Source: Pseudomonadota bacterium
GTDB lineage: Bacteria; Pseudomonadota; Gammaproteobacteria; Burkholderiales; Gallionellaceae
Direction: 5' to 3'
DNA length: 51,312 nt
Assembly: GCA_021782995.1 (NCBI GenBank)
Contig: JAJXUI010000019.1
Coordinates: 1-51,312 of the forward strand
The position numbers and the translations under genes were made by a program. The number at the start of each line of letters is the position of its first letter. Within the stretch, counting starts at the first letter, position 1. The notes below the pieces were generated by a model that was not told where the DNA came from, made no database searches, and was given only the letters and a program-made list of their open reading frames with translations. Of the stretch, positions 1-7,682 are shown in pieces.

Positions 1-383
1 TCGTCACGTATCGCGCGCTCAATTGCCTGCTCGCAGGCGATACGCGATGCATTTTCCTTGGGCAGGAAAACCATGCCCACGCCATACTCGCCAAAAGGCG
101 GCAGCTTTATACCTTTCTGCGCCATATCCTCACGGAAGTACTGGTCTGGAATCTGGATCAGGATACCGGCACCATCACCCATCAGCTTGTCAGCCCCCAC
201 CGCACCGCGATGGTCGATATTCTTCAGGATCTGCAAGCCCTGCTCGATGATGGAATGGCTTTTCTTGCCCTTGATATGTGCGACAAAGCCGATACCGCAG
301 GCATCATGCTCGTTTGCGGGATCATACATACCCTGTTTGCCGGGTACGGCAGAAAACTGACTGGTCAAGGAAGATTGACTCAC
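1..383 (-). CDS. gltB: Glutamate synthase large subunit, N-terminal part (cut by window edge)
   Basis: The large subunit of NADPH-type glutamate synthase takes the amide nitrogen of glutamine and transfers it to 2-oxoglutarate. Only about the first 127 codons are present; the gene runs off the left edge. I read a GTG start at 381-383, preceded by a GGGGAA Shine-Dalgarno sequence. Residues 29-33 read CGIGF; Cys29 is the expected class II glutamine amidotransferase nucleophile, exposed when a roughly 28-residue propeptide is removed. The following stretch with HRGAVGADK and GDGAGI is highly characteristic of GltB N-terminal domains. No other family fits this combination. The start codon is inferred, the identity is secure. 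Confidence 0.93.
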   Translation of the reverse strand, partial: MSQSSLTSQFSAVPGKQGMYDPANEHDACGIGFVAHIKGKKSHSIIEQGLQILKNIDHRGAVGADKLMGDGAGILIQIPDQYFREDMAQKGIKLPPFGEYGVGMVFLPKENASRIACEQAIERAIRD

Positions 384-530
384 GGAATTCCCCAATTTTA
401 AAGTGCCAAAATTAACAAGGAGCAGCCAAAACGGCGCTCATTTACCATTCAATAGCGAAAGGGCGGGAATTTTACCCTGCCTGCTGGGCTGTCGCAACCT
501 TGATGCCAGCAAGCTTTGGGTACCGAAAAT

Positions 531-561
531 AAAAAAGCGGACCGGCTTGCGCCTGGTCCGC
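531..561 (-). terminator. Rho-independent terminator of the DUF302 gene
   Basis: Read on the minus strand, the 7-bp arms GCGGACC/GGTCCGC (537-543 and 555-561) are separated by an 11-nt loop and followed by a run of six T. It sits 23 bp past the stop of the leftward DUF302 gene. Confidence 0.8.
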
Positions 562-583
562 CCGAATCACGCTACTTTACGAA

Positions 584-1159
584 TCAGAATTCGCCTTTGG
601 AACCCTTGTCCATCATCGCCCAGATTGTGTCACGCACTTTCATCGTGGCCACTTTGAGTTCAGGTGGCATTTTCTTGCCCATCTTGATCATCATGTCCAT
701 ATTCAGTGTGTACAACCACAGACCATCTTCTTTCTCCGCTACAACAATACGGCATGGCAAGAAAGCAGCCATGGCTGGGCTGAAATCCACCATCATGCGG
801 GCTGTTTCAGGCGAGCAGTAAGAGTATACACGCAGGTATTTCTCTTTTCTTTCCGGATGACGCGCCTGCAATTCATCAGACAATGGCAGCACGCCTACTG
901 CCTTGATGTTCATGTCGGCTGATACGGTATTCAGCGCATTTTCGATATCCTCGGTTGTCACACCAGGCTTGACCTTGACCGCCCATGTGGTAGCAACAGC
1001 GATATCGCCTTCAGACTTGACCCACTTGTCCCACATGTCCATGAATGTACTGCCCGAACCCTCTTCCAGATTGCGCATTGCATGGATCGTGCCGCAGCCA
1101 GTCAACTCACTCAGCGCGAGGATTACGAACAACACCTTGAAAATATTAATAAATTTCAT
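584..1159 (-). CDS. DUF302-domain lipoprotein
   Basis: A 191-residue exported lipoprotein with a DUF302 (TT1751-like) domain; the biochemical role of this family is unknown. The N-terminus has two lysines, a hydrophobic segment and a lipobox LTGC with Cys22. The body carries the typical DUF302 pattern of a strand-rich core, with YSYCSPETARMM near the middle and PCRIVV/EKEDGLWLYTLNMD in the second half. An upstream in-frame start at 1189 would add ten residues in front of the signal peptide; I prefer the ATG at 1159 because AGGTG lies seven bases upstream and the signal peptide then begins normally. It is a single gene with its own terminator, lying after soxD on the same strand but separated from it by 216 bp that includes a terminator. 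Confidence 0.8.
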   Translation of the reverse strand: MKFINIFKVLFVILALSELTGCGTIHAMRNLEEGSGSTFMDMWDKWVKSEGDIAVATTWAVKVKPGVTTEDIENALNTVSADMNIKAVGVLPLSDELQARHPERKEKYLRVYSYCSPETARMMVDFSPAMAAFLPCRIVVAEKEDGLWLYTLNMDMMIKMGKKMPPELKVATMKVRDTIWAMMDKGSKGEF

Positions 1160-1244
1160 TGATTGCACCTTATAAACAAATTTAAACAAAATTGTAAAAT
1201 CGTTCTTATTGTTATTGGTTATGCATATCCGTTATGAAACTAAC

Positions 1245-1349
1245 AGATAAAAAAAGGGCGTCTCAACCAAAACCATCCGTTACAACCTTTGCCCCGATTA
1301 ACTGCGTTCGGAGCTAGATGTTTGAATTGAAGACGCCCTGTTTTCAGGG
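1245..1349 (-). terminator. Long-loop terminator downstream of soxD
   Basis: On the minus strand a small hairpin CCCTG-AAAA-CAGGG (1349-1336) comes first. Then a 9-bp perfect stem formed by 1331-1339 and 1255-1263 encloses about 67 nt, and a run of T follows (1254-1249). It is placed just after the soxD stop. The large enclosed loop is unusual for a simple terminator. Confidence 0.6.
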
Positions 1350-1375
1350 TCACCGAAGCGACCCGGATACCAGAT

Positions 1376-2524
1376 TTACTTCACTGTCAGTACAAACTCA
1401 GCAATTTTCTTGATATCGGCATCCTTGATATGACCATGCGGGGGCATCATGCCAATACCATTCTTGATGTTATGGGAAATGATGGATACAGCCTTGTCAT
1501 TCCCCTTGTACTTGGCAGCCACTTCATTGAAGCCAGGACCAACCAGCTTGCCCTGCATCTTGTGGCAAGTTGTGCACTTGTACTGTTTGATCAGGTCTTC
1601 ACCGGTTGTTTCTGCGATTGCAGGCTCAACGCTGGCCGGCTTGGTGATGGAAACAACCGCCAGTTTTGCACCAGGCTTGGCCTTGTATGGCGTGTTGTAT
1701 TCCTTGTCCAGTTCAGCCAGGGATGGATGCGGGTTGCATCCCAGAGTCTGGTCTACACCACGCACCGGTCCGAAGAAACGGTTTTGCTGAGACAGATCAC
1801 CGTGCGCTGTACATGTGTAGTCAGGCAGAGTTGATGTGAATTCAACCTTTTTGATGCAGTCCTTCATGCATTCCTTGGCCTGGATATCACCCTTGCCGCG
1901 GGCATGCCACATGTCGTACTTGATCTTCTGGTCTTTCTTGAAGTTGTTGCCTTCGGCATCAACGCCCAGCTCACTGATCATGCCGTTGCGGTTAGGCATA
2001 CGCTGCTGAACTTCCTTGATGTTCTTGTCGGAAAGAACAAAGTCGGAAGGCAGGATGTCGCCCATGTTCAGGATGTATGCAACCACACCGTACACTTCAT
2101 TTGTTGTCAGTGTCTTAGGCGCATTCCATGGCATCGCGCGGTTGATGTAATCCCAGATGGTGGACAGGGTTGCCACTTTCATCAGGGTAGAACGCTTAGG
2201 CTCGGAACCATCCCACAGCGCTTTTACATGACCTGTTTTGATGTCGTCAGCATGTGTACCGCCTACGATCGGGCCGAAAACTTCCATTGACTCACCGAAA
2301 GTTCCGTGACAGGAAGCGCACTTCTCGTCCCATACCTTGTTGCCCAGCGCGACACTACCTTCACCTTTAGGAATGCCCTTGAAGTCAGGACGTACATCGA
2401 TATCCCAAGCCGCGATTTCTTTTGGCAGGGCTGTACGGCCAACACCAGGGAGAGATTGCGCCATTGCTGTCAGGCTCAATGCCGACAGGGAAACAGCCAG
2501 AATTGCTTTACTTAACTTGAACAT
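1376..2524 (-). CDS. soxD: SoxD-type diheme cytochrome c subunit of sulfane/sulfite dehydrogenase
   Basis: A 382-residue periplasmic cytochrome c that would take electrons from the molybdenum subunit SoxC. A Sec signal peptide ends at about AMA|QS (residues 22-23). There are two haem-binding motifs: CASCH at 69-73 and CTTCH at 317-321. The C-terminal domain resembles a small class I cytochrome c, with GMMPPHG supplying a likely axial Met. Four additional Cys lie between the haem domains (CMKDC and two more), possibly as disulfides. The start at 2524 has GGAGAGG seven bases upstream and overlaps the end of soxC by 17 bp, so the two genes form one unit. A longer frame from 2695 is only the overlap with soxC. 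Family assignment rests on the SoxC neighbour and the two-haem layout. Confidence 0.85.
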   Translation of the reverse strand: MFKLSKAILAVSLSALSLTAMAQSLPGVGRTALPKEIAAWDIDVRPDFKGIPKGEGSVALGNKVWDEKCASCHGTFGESMEVFGPIVGGTHADDIKTGHVKALWDGSEPKRSTLMKVATLSTIWDYINRAMPWNAPKTLTTNEVYGVVAYILNMGDILPSDFVLSDKNIKEVQQRMPNRNGMISELGVDAEGNNFKKDQKIKYDMWHARGKGDIQAKECMKDCIKKVEFTSTLPDYTCTAHGDLSQQNRFFGPVRGVDQTLGCNPHPSLAELDKEYNTPYKAKPGAKLAVVSITKPASVEPAIAETTGEDLIKQYKCTTCHKMQGKLVGPGFNEVAAKYKGNDKAVSIISHNIKNGIGMMPPHGHIKDADIKKIAEFVLTVK

Positions 2525-3860
2525 TTGTAACCTCTCCGAAATCTGCGACTCTCCATGTCTGGATCGCGTTGTTATGATAAATGGATTTGGTGCCGCGAAC
2601 TTCGCGCAGCTGGTTGATAGTCGGCTGAACATAGCCTGTATCATCCACAGCACGAGATTGCAGAAGCGCAGGAGATCCGTCCCATACCCAGTCAATGTTG
2701 AAGCGAGTAAATGCCTTGCTCAGCACCGGGGTCTCGAGACGTGCACGGCGCCATGTGCGGCCACCGTCGGTAGATACGTCAACTGCCTTGATCTTGCCAC
2801 GGCCGGACCATGCCAGACCAGTGATGTTGTAGAAGCCCTTGCCAACCAGAACCTGGCCACCGGAAGGTGAAGTAATCACAGATTTGGCTTCCTGGATGGA
2901 AGTGTACTGGCGAGTCATGCCGTTTGGCATCAGGTCAACGTAGTGGCTGACTTCATCTTTCGCACCGTAAGGCATGTCACCCACTTCGATACGACGCAGC
3001 CATTTCACGCTGGAAACACCCTGTACGCCAGGCACAACCAGACGCAGCGGGTAACCATTTTCCGGACGCAGCATTTCGCCGTTCTGGCCGTATGCAACGA
3101 TTACGTCGTCCAGCGCGTTTTCGATGTTGATGGTACGGGTCATGCCGGAACCGTCAGCACCTTCAGCCAGGATAAACTTGGCGTTTTTCTTGTCGTAACC
3201 AACGTCATCCAGGAATACTGACAATGGAACGCCGGTGAATTCGGAGCAGCTCACCATGCCGTGCGTGTACTGAACTGTAGGAACAGCCACGTTACCCCAT
3301 TCTGTCGCGGTGTTCGCGCCACACTCAAGGAAGTGAATACGGGAAACGGAAGGCAGACGCATGATGTCGTCCATCGTGTAAACCTTGGGGTTCTTTACCA
3401 TGCCCATCACCATGAAGCGGTGCTTGGCCGGATCCATGTCCTGCCAGCCCTGGTGATGACGCTCGAAGTGCAGACCACTTGGCGTGATGATACCGAACAG
3501 GCCTTGCAGCGGAGCAAACGCAACAGAAGCGCCGCCTACTTGTGTCAGGCCTGGAGATTCACGACGAATCAGATTGGTTTCGTACTTGGAAGGAACACCG
3601 TACGGGTTGGACGCAACTGGCAGACCCAGAGTCTGGTCATAGTCAGTGTGATTCAGGATCAGGGGGTCACCCTCGAAAGCCGCCGCCTTGGCTACTGCAG
3701 CAGTGCTGGCAATCGCTGCGCTGGCAGCAACGAAGCTCTTGCGAATGAAATCGCGACGCTCTTCGTTCAACCCATCCTTTGTGATTGCCTGACTCAACGA
3801 GGAATCAATGAAATTTTCAGGGGCCTTGATGACGCGGCCTGGTTTGTAACGGTTTGACAT
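2508..3860 (-). CDS. soxC: SoxC-type molybdenum sulfane/sulfite dehydrogenase subunit
   Basis: A 450-residue member of the sulfite oxidase family, molybdopterin subunit of SoxCD, which oxidises the sulfane sulfur of SoxY-bound intermediates (or sulfite in free-standing relatives) in the periplasm. A twin-arginine signal RRDFIRKSF begins at residue 35. The Mo-ligating cysteine is Cys180 in HFLECGANT. The fold continues with a molybdopterin-binding domain (about 130-320) and a C-terminal dimerisation domain with VDVSTDGGRTW and SRAVDDTGYVQPT, the latter typical of SoxC. GGGATAAA precedes the ATG. The usual soxXYZAB genes are not in the window, so whether the pair works inside a complete Sox system or as a separate sulfite-oxidising enzyme is open. 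Confidence 0.88.
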   Translation of the reverse strand: MSNRYKPGRVIKAPENFIDSSLSQAITKDGLNEERRDFIRKSFVAASAAIASTAAVAKAAAFEGDPLILNHTDYDQTLGLPVASNPYGVPSKYETNLIRRESPGLTQVGGASVAFAPLQGLFGIITPSGLHFERHHQGWQDMDPAKHRFMVMGMVKNPKVYTMDDIMRLPSVSRIHFLECGANTATEWGNVAVPTVQYTHGMVSCSEFTGVPLSVFLDDVGYDKKNAKFILAEGADGSGMTRTINIENALDDVIVAYGQNGEMLRPENGYPLRLVVPGVQGVSSVKWLRRIEVGDMPYGAKDEVSHYVDLMPNGMTRQYTSIQEAKSVITSPSGGQVLVGKGFYNITGLAWSGRGKIKAVDVSTDGGRTWRRARLETPVLSKAFTRFNIDWVWDGSPALLQSRAVDDTGYVQPTINQLREVRGTKSIYHNNAIQTWRVADFGEVTNVQVK

Positions 3861-4161
3861 AGAGTTTATCCCTAAGGTTGCTTATCGAGAACTTTAGTTA
3901 ATCAAGCTAAGCAGTTGATTCCAACTAATTAATTAATTAACTAAATGCTAATATACCTTCATCAAAAAAAAGCCGAACGTGGCAAATTGACCCGTCAGGC
4001 TAGATTTCAGACTGTCAATTTTGCACCCAGCTTCAAAAAATTTCAACAAAATTATGCTTGTACCTAAGCAAGCGGAATGGTTTTTACAATATCATGAAAC
4101 GTTAATACTGTTAATACCGAGGGTTGCGCGTTACTTTGCCGTATTATGGTACAGCAAAGAA
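3861..4161. other. Intergenic region between the ccsA-like gene and soxC
   Basis: About 300 bp, AT-rich, with no convincing gene. It contains the likely promoter region of soxCD, including a TAAT-repeat tract at 3925-3943, and a probable leftward terminator at 3964-4001 for the gene starting at 4974. I see no defined operator. Confidence 0.6.
3964..4001 (-). terminator. Probable terminator downstream of the ccsA-like gene
   Basis: On the minus strand an imperfect stem with AGCC..ACG pairing to CGT..GGCT (3998-4001 with 3971-3974) is followed by an eight-T run. It lies 160 bp after the stop codon of the leftward gene, which is rather far. Confidence 0.5.
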
Positions 4162-4974
4162 TCAGCGATGAAGGATCACTTCCAGTACAAACTGGGAGCC
4201 CAGATAGGCTAGCAGCAGGAATCCGAATCCCCACATCGTCCAGCTGACCGCTGTTTTGCCGCGCCAGCCGCGCAGATGACGGCCCGCCAGCAAAATGCCA
4301 AACACGAGCCATGAAACGATGCCAAACAATATTTTGTGCGTAAACTGGAATGGCTTGCCGAAAATCTGCTCGGAAAACAGCGCGCCTGAAACCAGCGTCA
4401 CCGTCAACAATACGAATCCTATTCCTATCAGCCGGAACAGCAGCGTTTCCATCGTCAGTAATGGCGGCAAATTGCGCAGCAGCAATGGAAGCCTGGCCTT
4501 ATGCAGATTGCTTTCCACCAGCGACATCAGGCTGGCATGCAATGCGGCAATCGTGAACAGGCTGTATGCCAGCATCGCTGCCAGCACATGTGCGTCAAAT
4601 ATCCAGGAAGTAGGCTGCCCCTCGTTGCGCACAGCCGGGAACAGCAAGGGCAGCATGGCAGCCCCACCCGCAAGTGGCATCATCAAGGCCTTCAGGCTGG
4701 ACAAGGGATAGAAAAAGTGAGCAACCCAGTAGATCAGTATGGTCAGCCAGAATATCAATGAAACCGCGTTGACCAGCCCCAGGTGCAGCCCGCCGTTTAC
4801 CCACAAAGCCGCATAGAGTACATAACCATGCAGTAGCAACGGTATCAGCACCGCATTTCCCGCCATCACACTGACTGCCCTTTCCACACGCCCTGTCAGC
4901 TGTGCACGCGCATAGATGACTGAAAGCACGCCATATGCAAGCAAGGTCAGGAGATAGACAGGCAGGTTAGACAT
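4162..4974 (-). CDS. CcsA/YpjD-family cytochrome c assembly-type inner membrane protein
   Basis: A 270-residue multi-pass membrane protein with about eight hydrophobic segments. It belongs to the cytochrome c assembly protein family (CcsA/CcmC/HemX-like, E. coli YpjD), as shown by the pattern WIFDAHVLAAMLAYSLFTIAA in the centre and the C-terminal KPFQFTHKILFGIVSW segment, where conserved histidines may bind haem. YpjD-type genes lie next to ffh in very many proteobacteria, and here the gene is divergent from ffh with a 110-bp spacer. True haem export or ligation by this subfamily has not been shown, so the functional name stays general. Start at the ATG at 4974; no strong Shine-Dalgarno is visible. 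Confidence 0.85.
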   Translation of the reverse strand: MSNLPVYLLTLLAYGVLSVIYARAQLTGRVERAVSVMAGNAVLIPLLLHGYVLYAALWVNGGLHLGLVNAVSLIFWLTILIYWVAHFFYPLSSLKALMMPLAGGAAMLPLLFPAVRNEGQPTSWIFDAHVLAAMLAYSLFTIAALHASLMSLVESNLHKARLPLLLRNLPPLLTMETLLFRLIGIGFVLLTVTLVSGALFSEQIFGKPFQFTHKILFGIVSWLVFGILLAGRHLRGWRGKTAVSWTMWGFGFLLLAYLGSQFVLEVILHR

Positions 4975-5084
4975 TGTTGGCCAGGATGTCCGGGTTAGAC
5001 ATTTTCATTGAGGATGTTTAGACTTCGCCAATTCTACACCATCTTGCGCACCCCCAATTGCGCGCTGAACAGGAAAAAACTCAC

Positions 5085-6443
5085 ATGCTGGACAATCTGA
5101 CCCAACGCCTGACCGGTGTGATCAAGACTTTGCGTGGCCAGGCGCGCCTGACCGAAGACAACATCCAGGATGCACTGCGCGAAGTGCGCCTTGCCCTGCT
5201 CGAGGCCGATGTCGCATTGCCCGTGGTGAAGGAATTTGCCGCACAGGTCAAGCAAGCCGCACTGGGCGAGGAAGTCATCGGCAACCTGAATCCTGGCCAG
5301 GCGCTGATCGGTGTCGTGCATCGAGAACTCACCCGCATCATGGGCGGCGAGACCGCGACCATCAACCTGGCCACAGTGCCCCCTGCCGTGATCCTGATGG
5401 CCGGCTTGCAGGGAGCCGGCAAAACCACCACCAGCGGCAAGCTGGCAAAGCTGCTCAGCGAGCAGATGAAGAAGAAAGTACTGCTGGTCAGTTGTGACGT
5501 GTACCGCCCCGCCGCGATCCAGCAACTGAAAACCCTCGCCGAGCAACTGAAGATCGACTTCTTCCCTTCCGACCCAGCACAAAAGCCTCGCGATATTGCG
5601 CTGGCTGCACATGATTTCGCCAAAAAGCATCATCACGACATCCTGATCGTTGACACCGCCGGCCGCCTCGCCATCGATGAAGCGATGATGACCGAAATCA
5701 AGGAGCTGCATGGTGCGCTAAACCCGATCGAAACTTTATTTGTGGTCGATGCGATGACCGGGCAGGATGCCGCCAATACCGCCAAGGCGTTTGGCGATGC
5801 GTTGCCACTGACGGGTGTCGTGCTCACCAAGCTCGATGGCGATGCACGCGGCGGCGCAGCATTGTCTGCACGCTTCATCACCGGCAAACCGATCAAATTT
5901 GTTGGCGTCAGCGAAAAAATGAGCGGCCTGGAACCCTTCCATCCCGACCGCATGGCGCAACGCATCCTCGGCATGGGTGATGTGCTGTCGCTGATCGAAG
6001 AGGCACAGCGCAGCGTCGATGTCGCCGAAGCCGAAAAGCTGGCAAAGAAAGTAAAGAGCGGCAAGGGTTTCGACCTCAACGATTTCAAGGCACAAATCGT
6101 GCAGATGAAAAAAATGGGCGGCCTCTCCGCGATGATGGACAAGCTGCCCGCGCAACTCAGCCAGGCCGCCTCGCAGGCCAAGGTGGACGAACGCCAGATC
6201 AACCGCACCGAAGGCATCATCAACTCCATGACCCCGCAAGAGCGCGCCAAACCCGAGCTCATCAAGGCCTCGCGCAAGCGACGTATTGCTGCCGGTGCCG
6301 GCGTACAGGTGATGCACGTCAACCAGCTGCTGAACCAGTTCGAGCAGACGCAAAAAATGATGAAGATGCTCAGTGGCGGCGGTCTCGGCAAGCTGATGAA
6401 GGGGATGAAAGGCATGAAGGGCATGCTGCCCGGCATGAAATGA
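5085..6443 (+). CDS. ffh: Signal recognition particle protein Ffh
   Basis: A 452-residue GTPase that, with 4.5S RNA and FtsY, delivers membrane proteins co-translationally to SecYEG. The N domain begins MLDNLTQRL. The G domain has the P-loop GLQGAGKTT, DTAGRL and TKLDGDARGG. The C-terminal M domain is methionine-rich and ends in repeated KGM units (KGMKGMKGM) typical of Ffh. The ATG at 5085 has AGGAAA ten bases upstream; an in-frame TTG at 5058 would add nine residues without homology. Length and motifs are normal. Confidence 0.97.
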   Translation: MLDNLTQRLTGVIKTLRGQARLTEDNIQDALREVRLALLEADVALPVVKEFAAQVKQAALGEEVIGNLNPGQALIGVVHRELTRIMGGETATINLATVPPAVILMAGLQGAGKTTTSGKLAKLLSEQMKKKVLLVSCDVYRPAAIQQLKTLAEQLKIDFFPSDPAQKPRDIALAAHDFAKKHHHDILIVDTAGRLAIDEAMMTEIKELHGALNPIETLFVVDAMTGQDAANTAKAFGDALPLTGVVLTKLDGDARGGAALSARFITGKPIKFVGVSEKMSGLEPFHPDRMAQRILGMGDVLSLIEEAQRSVDVAEAEKLAKKVKSGKGFDLNDFKAQIVQMKKMGGLSAMMDKLPAQLSQAASQAKVDERQINRTEGIINSMTPQERAKPELIKASRKRRIAAGAGVQVMHVNQLLNQFEQTQKMMKMLSGGGLGKLMKGMKGMKGMLPGMK

Positions 6444-6528
6444 ATCCGCTGCGCTCGGCATATCCAGGTCCCTGCACTCGCAACGATATTTAAATTTCCA
6501 GACTATTTTTTACACTCCAGATTTAACC

Positions 6529-7233
6529 ATGACTATCAAAGCCATTATTTTTGACGTGGACGGCACCCTCGCCGATACCGAAGACGCACACCGCAAATCG
6601 TTCAACAAGTCCTTTGCCGAGAACGGCCTCGACTGGAACTGGGACGTCGCGCTGTATGACAGGCTGCTGAAAGTCACCGGCGGCAAGGAGCGCATCAAGT
6701 ATTACATTTCAGATTTCAACACCGGCTACCAGAAACCGGACAACTGGGATGACTTCGTCAAGCACCTGCATGGCGTGAAGACCAGGTACTACACCGAGAT
6801 GATGCGCAAGGGCGAAGTGCCGCTGCGCCCGGGGGTCAAACAACTCATCAACGATGCGCGCAATGCCGGCATTACGCTGGCAATTGCCACCACCACCTCG
6901 CCGGAAAATGTCACTGCACTGCTCGAAGTGGGCCTTGGCCCGGACTGGGCTGATTATTTTGCCGCCAATGGCTGTGGCGACATTGTGCCGGCGAAGAAAC
7001 CCGCACCCGACATCTACAACTGGGTACTGAACGAACTGAAGCTGTCGCCAGCCGACTGCATCGCAATGGAAGATTCCTATAACGGCCTGCGCTCAAGCAT
7101 GGCAGCGGGCATCAGGACCTATATCACCAAGAACCCCTATACCAATTCGCATGATTTCACCGGCGCAGCTGCGGTTTTTGATGACCTGAGCGATATCCGC
7201 GGGTTTTACAAGACTGCCGGTTTACCGTTATAA
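6529..7233 (+). CDS. cbbY: CbbY-like HAD phosphatase
   Basis: A 234-residue haloacid dehalogenase-superfamily hydrolase. The catalytic motif DVDGTLAD is at residues 9-16 with Asp9 as nucleophile and Asp11 as acid/base. A helical cap domain follows (about 18-95), then TTTSPENV (motif II), the Lys of AKKPAPDIY (motif III) and [14 protein letters not shown] (motif IV). The spacing and the KKPAPDIY and EDSYNGL segments match CbbY, which in Calvin-cycle organisms removes xylulose-1,5-bisphosphate, an inhibitor of RuBisCO. That substrate is inferred; no cbb genes are present here. The gene lies 85 bp after ffh and 29 bp before ridA on the same strand. Confidence 0.82.
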   Translation: MTIKAIIFDVDGTLADTEDAHRKSFNKSFAENGLDWNWDVALYDRLLKVTGGKERIKYYISDFNTGYQKPDNWDDFVKHLHGVKTRYYTEMMRKGEVPLRPGVKQLINDARNAGITLAIATTTSPENVTALLEVGLGPDWADYFAANGCGDIVPAKKPAPDIYNWVLNELKLSPADCIAMEDSYNGLRSSMAAGIRTYITKNPYTNSHDFTGAAAVFDDLSDIRGFYKTAGLPL

Positions 7234-7262
7234 ATGCAGCATTGCCGCAACAGGAGAACACC

Positions 7263-7652
7263 ATGATCACCAAAAAAATCATCCAGACCCCCGATGCCCC
7301 AGCCGCTATCGGCACCTATTCACAGGCAGTAATGGTCGACAATACTGTTTATCTTTCCGGGCAGATTGGTCTGGACCCGATGTCGATGCAGATGGCCGAA
7401 GGCATCGAGGCACAGATCCATCGCGTGTTCCAGAACCTGCGTGCAGTGACCTATGCCGCCGGCGGCAGCATGGACGACGTGGTGAAACTCAACATCTTCC
7501 TCACCGACCTCGCGCATTTCGCCAAGGTGAACGAAATCATGGCCACCTATTTCCATCAACCCTTCCCCGCGCGCGCTGCGGTAGGGGTGGCATCATTGCC
7601 GCGCAATGCGCTGGTGGAAGCAGATGGCGTGATGGTGTTGCAGAATCATTGA
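7263..7652 (+). CDS. ridA: RidA family reactive enamine/imine deaminase
   Basis: A 129-residue YjgF/YER057c/UK114 protein that hydrolyses reactive 2-aminoacrylate and related imines from PLP enzymes. Recognised by AIGTYSQAV (residues 14-22), [10 protein letters not shown] and the C-terminal signature [19 protein letters not shown], whose Arg binds the substrate carboxylate. The ATG at 7263 is preceded by AGGAG five bases upstream; a longer TTG reading at 7242 lacks homology. It lies between cbbY-like and recG, a common betaproteobacterial arrangement. Confidence 0.95.
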   Translation: MITKKIIQTPDAPAAIGTYSQAVMVDNTVYLSGQIGLDPMSMQMAEGIEAQIHRVFQNLRAVTYAAGGSMDDVVKLNIFLTDLAHFAKVNEIMATYFHQPFPARAAVGVASLPRNALVEADGVMVLQNH

Positions 7653-7682
7653 TCCTGAGCAGCCTTGTCTACACACAGCCCT

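Noticed and set aside
3925-3943. TAAT repeat tract upstream of soxC as a phase-variable repeat
   Set aside because: Only about four 4-bp units and outside a coding frame; more likely simple AT-rich promoter DNA.
4021-4212. 63-codon rightward frame between soxC and the ccsA-like gene
   Set aside because: It runs into the opposite-strand gene and has no family resemblance; the region is better read as intergenic.
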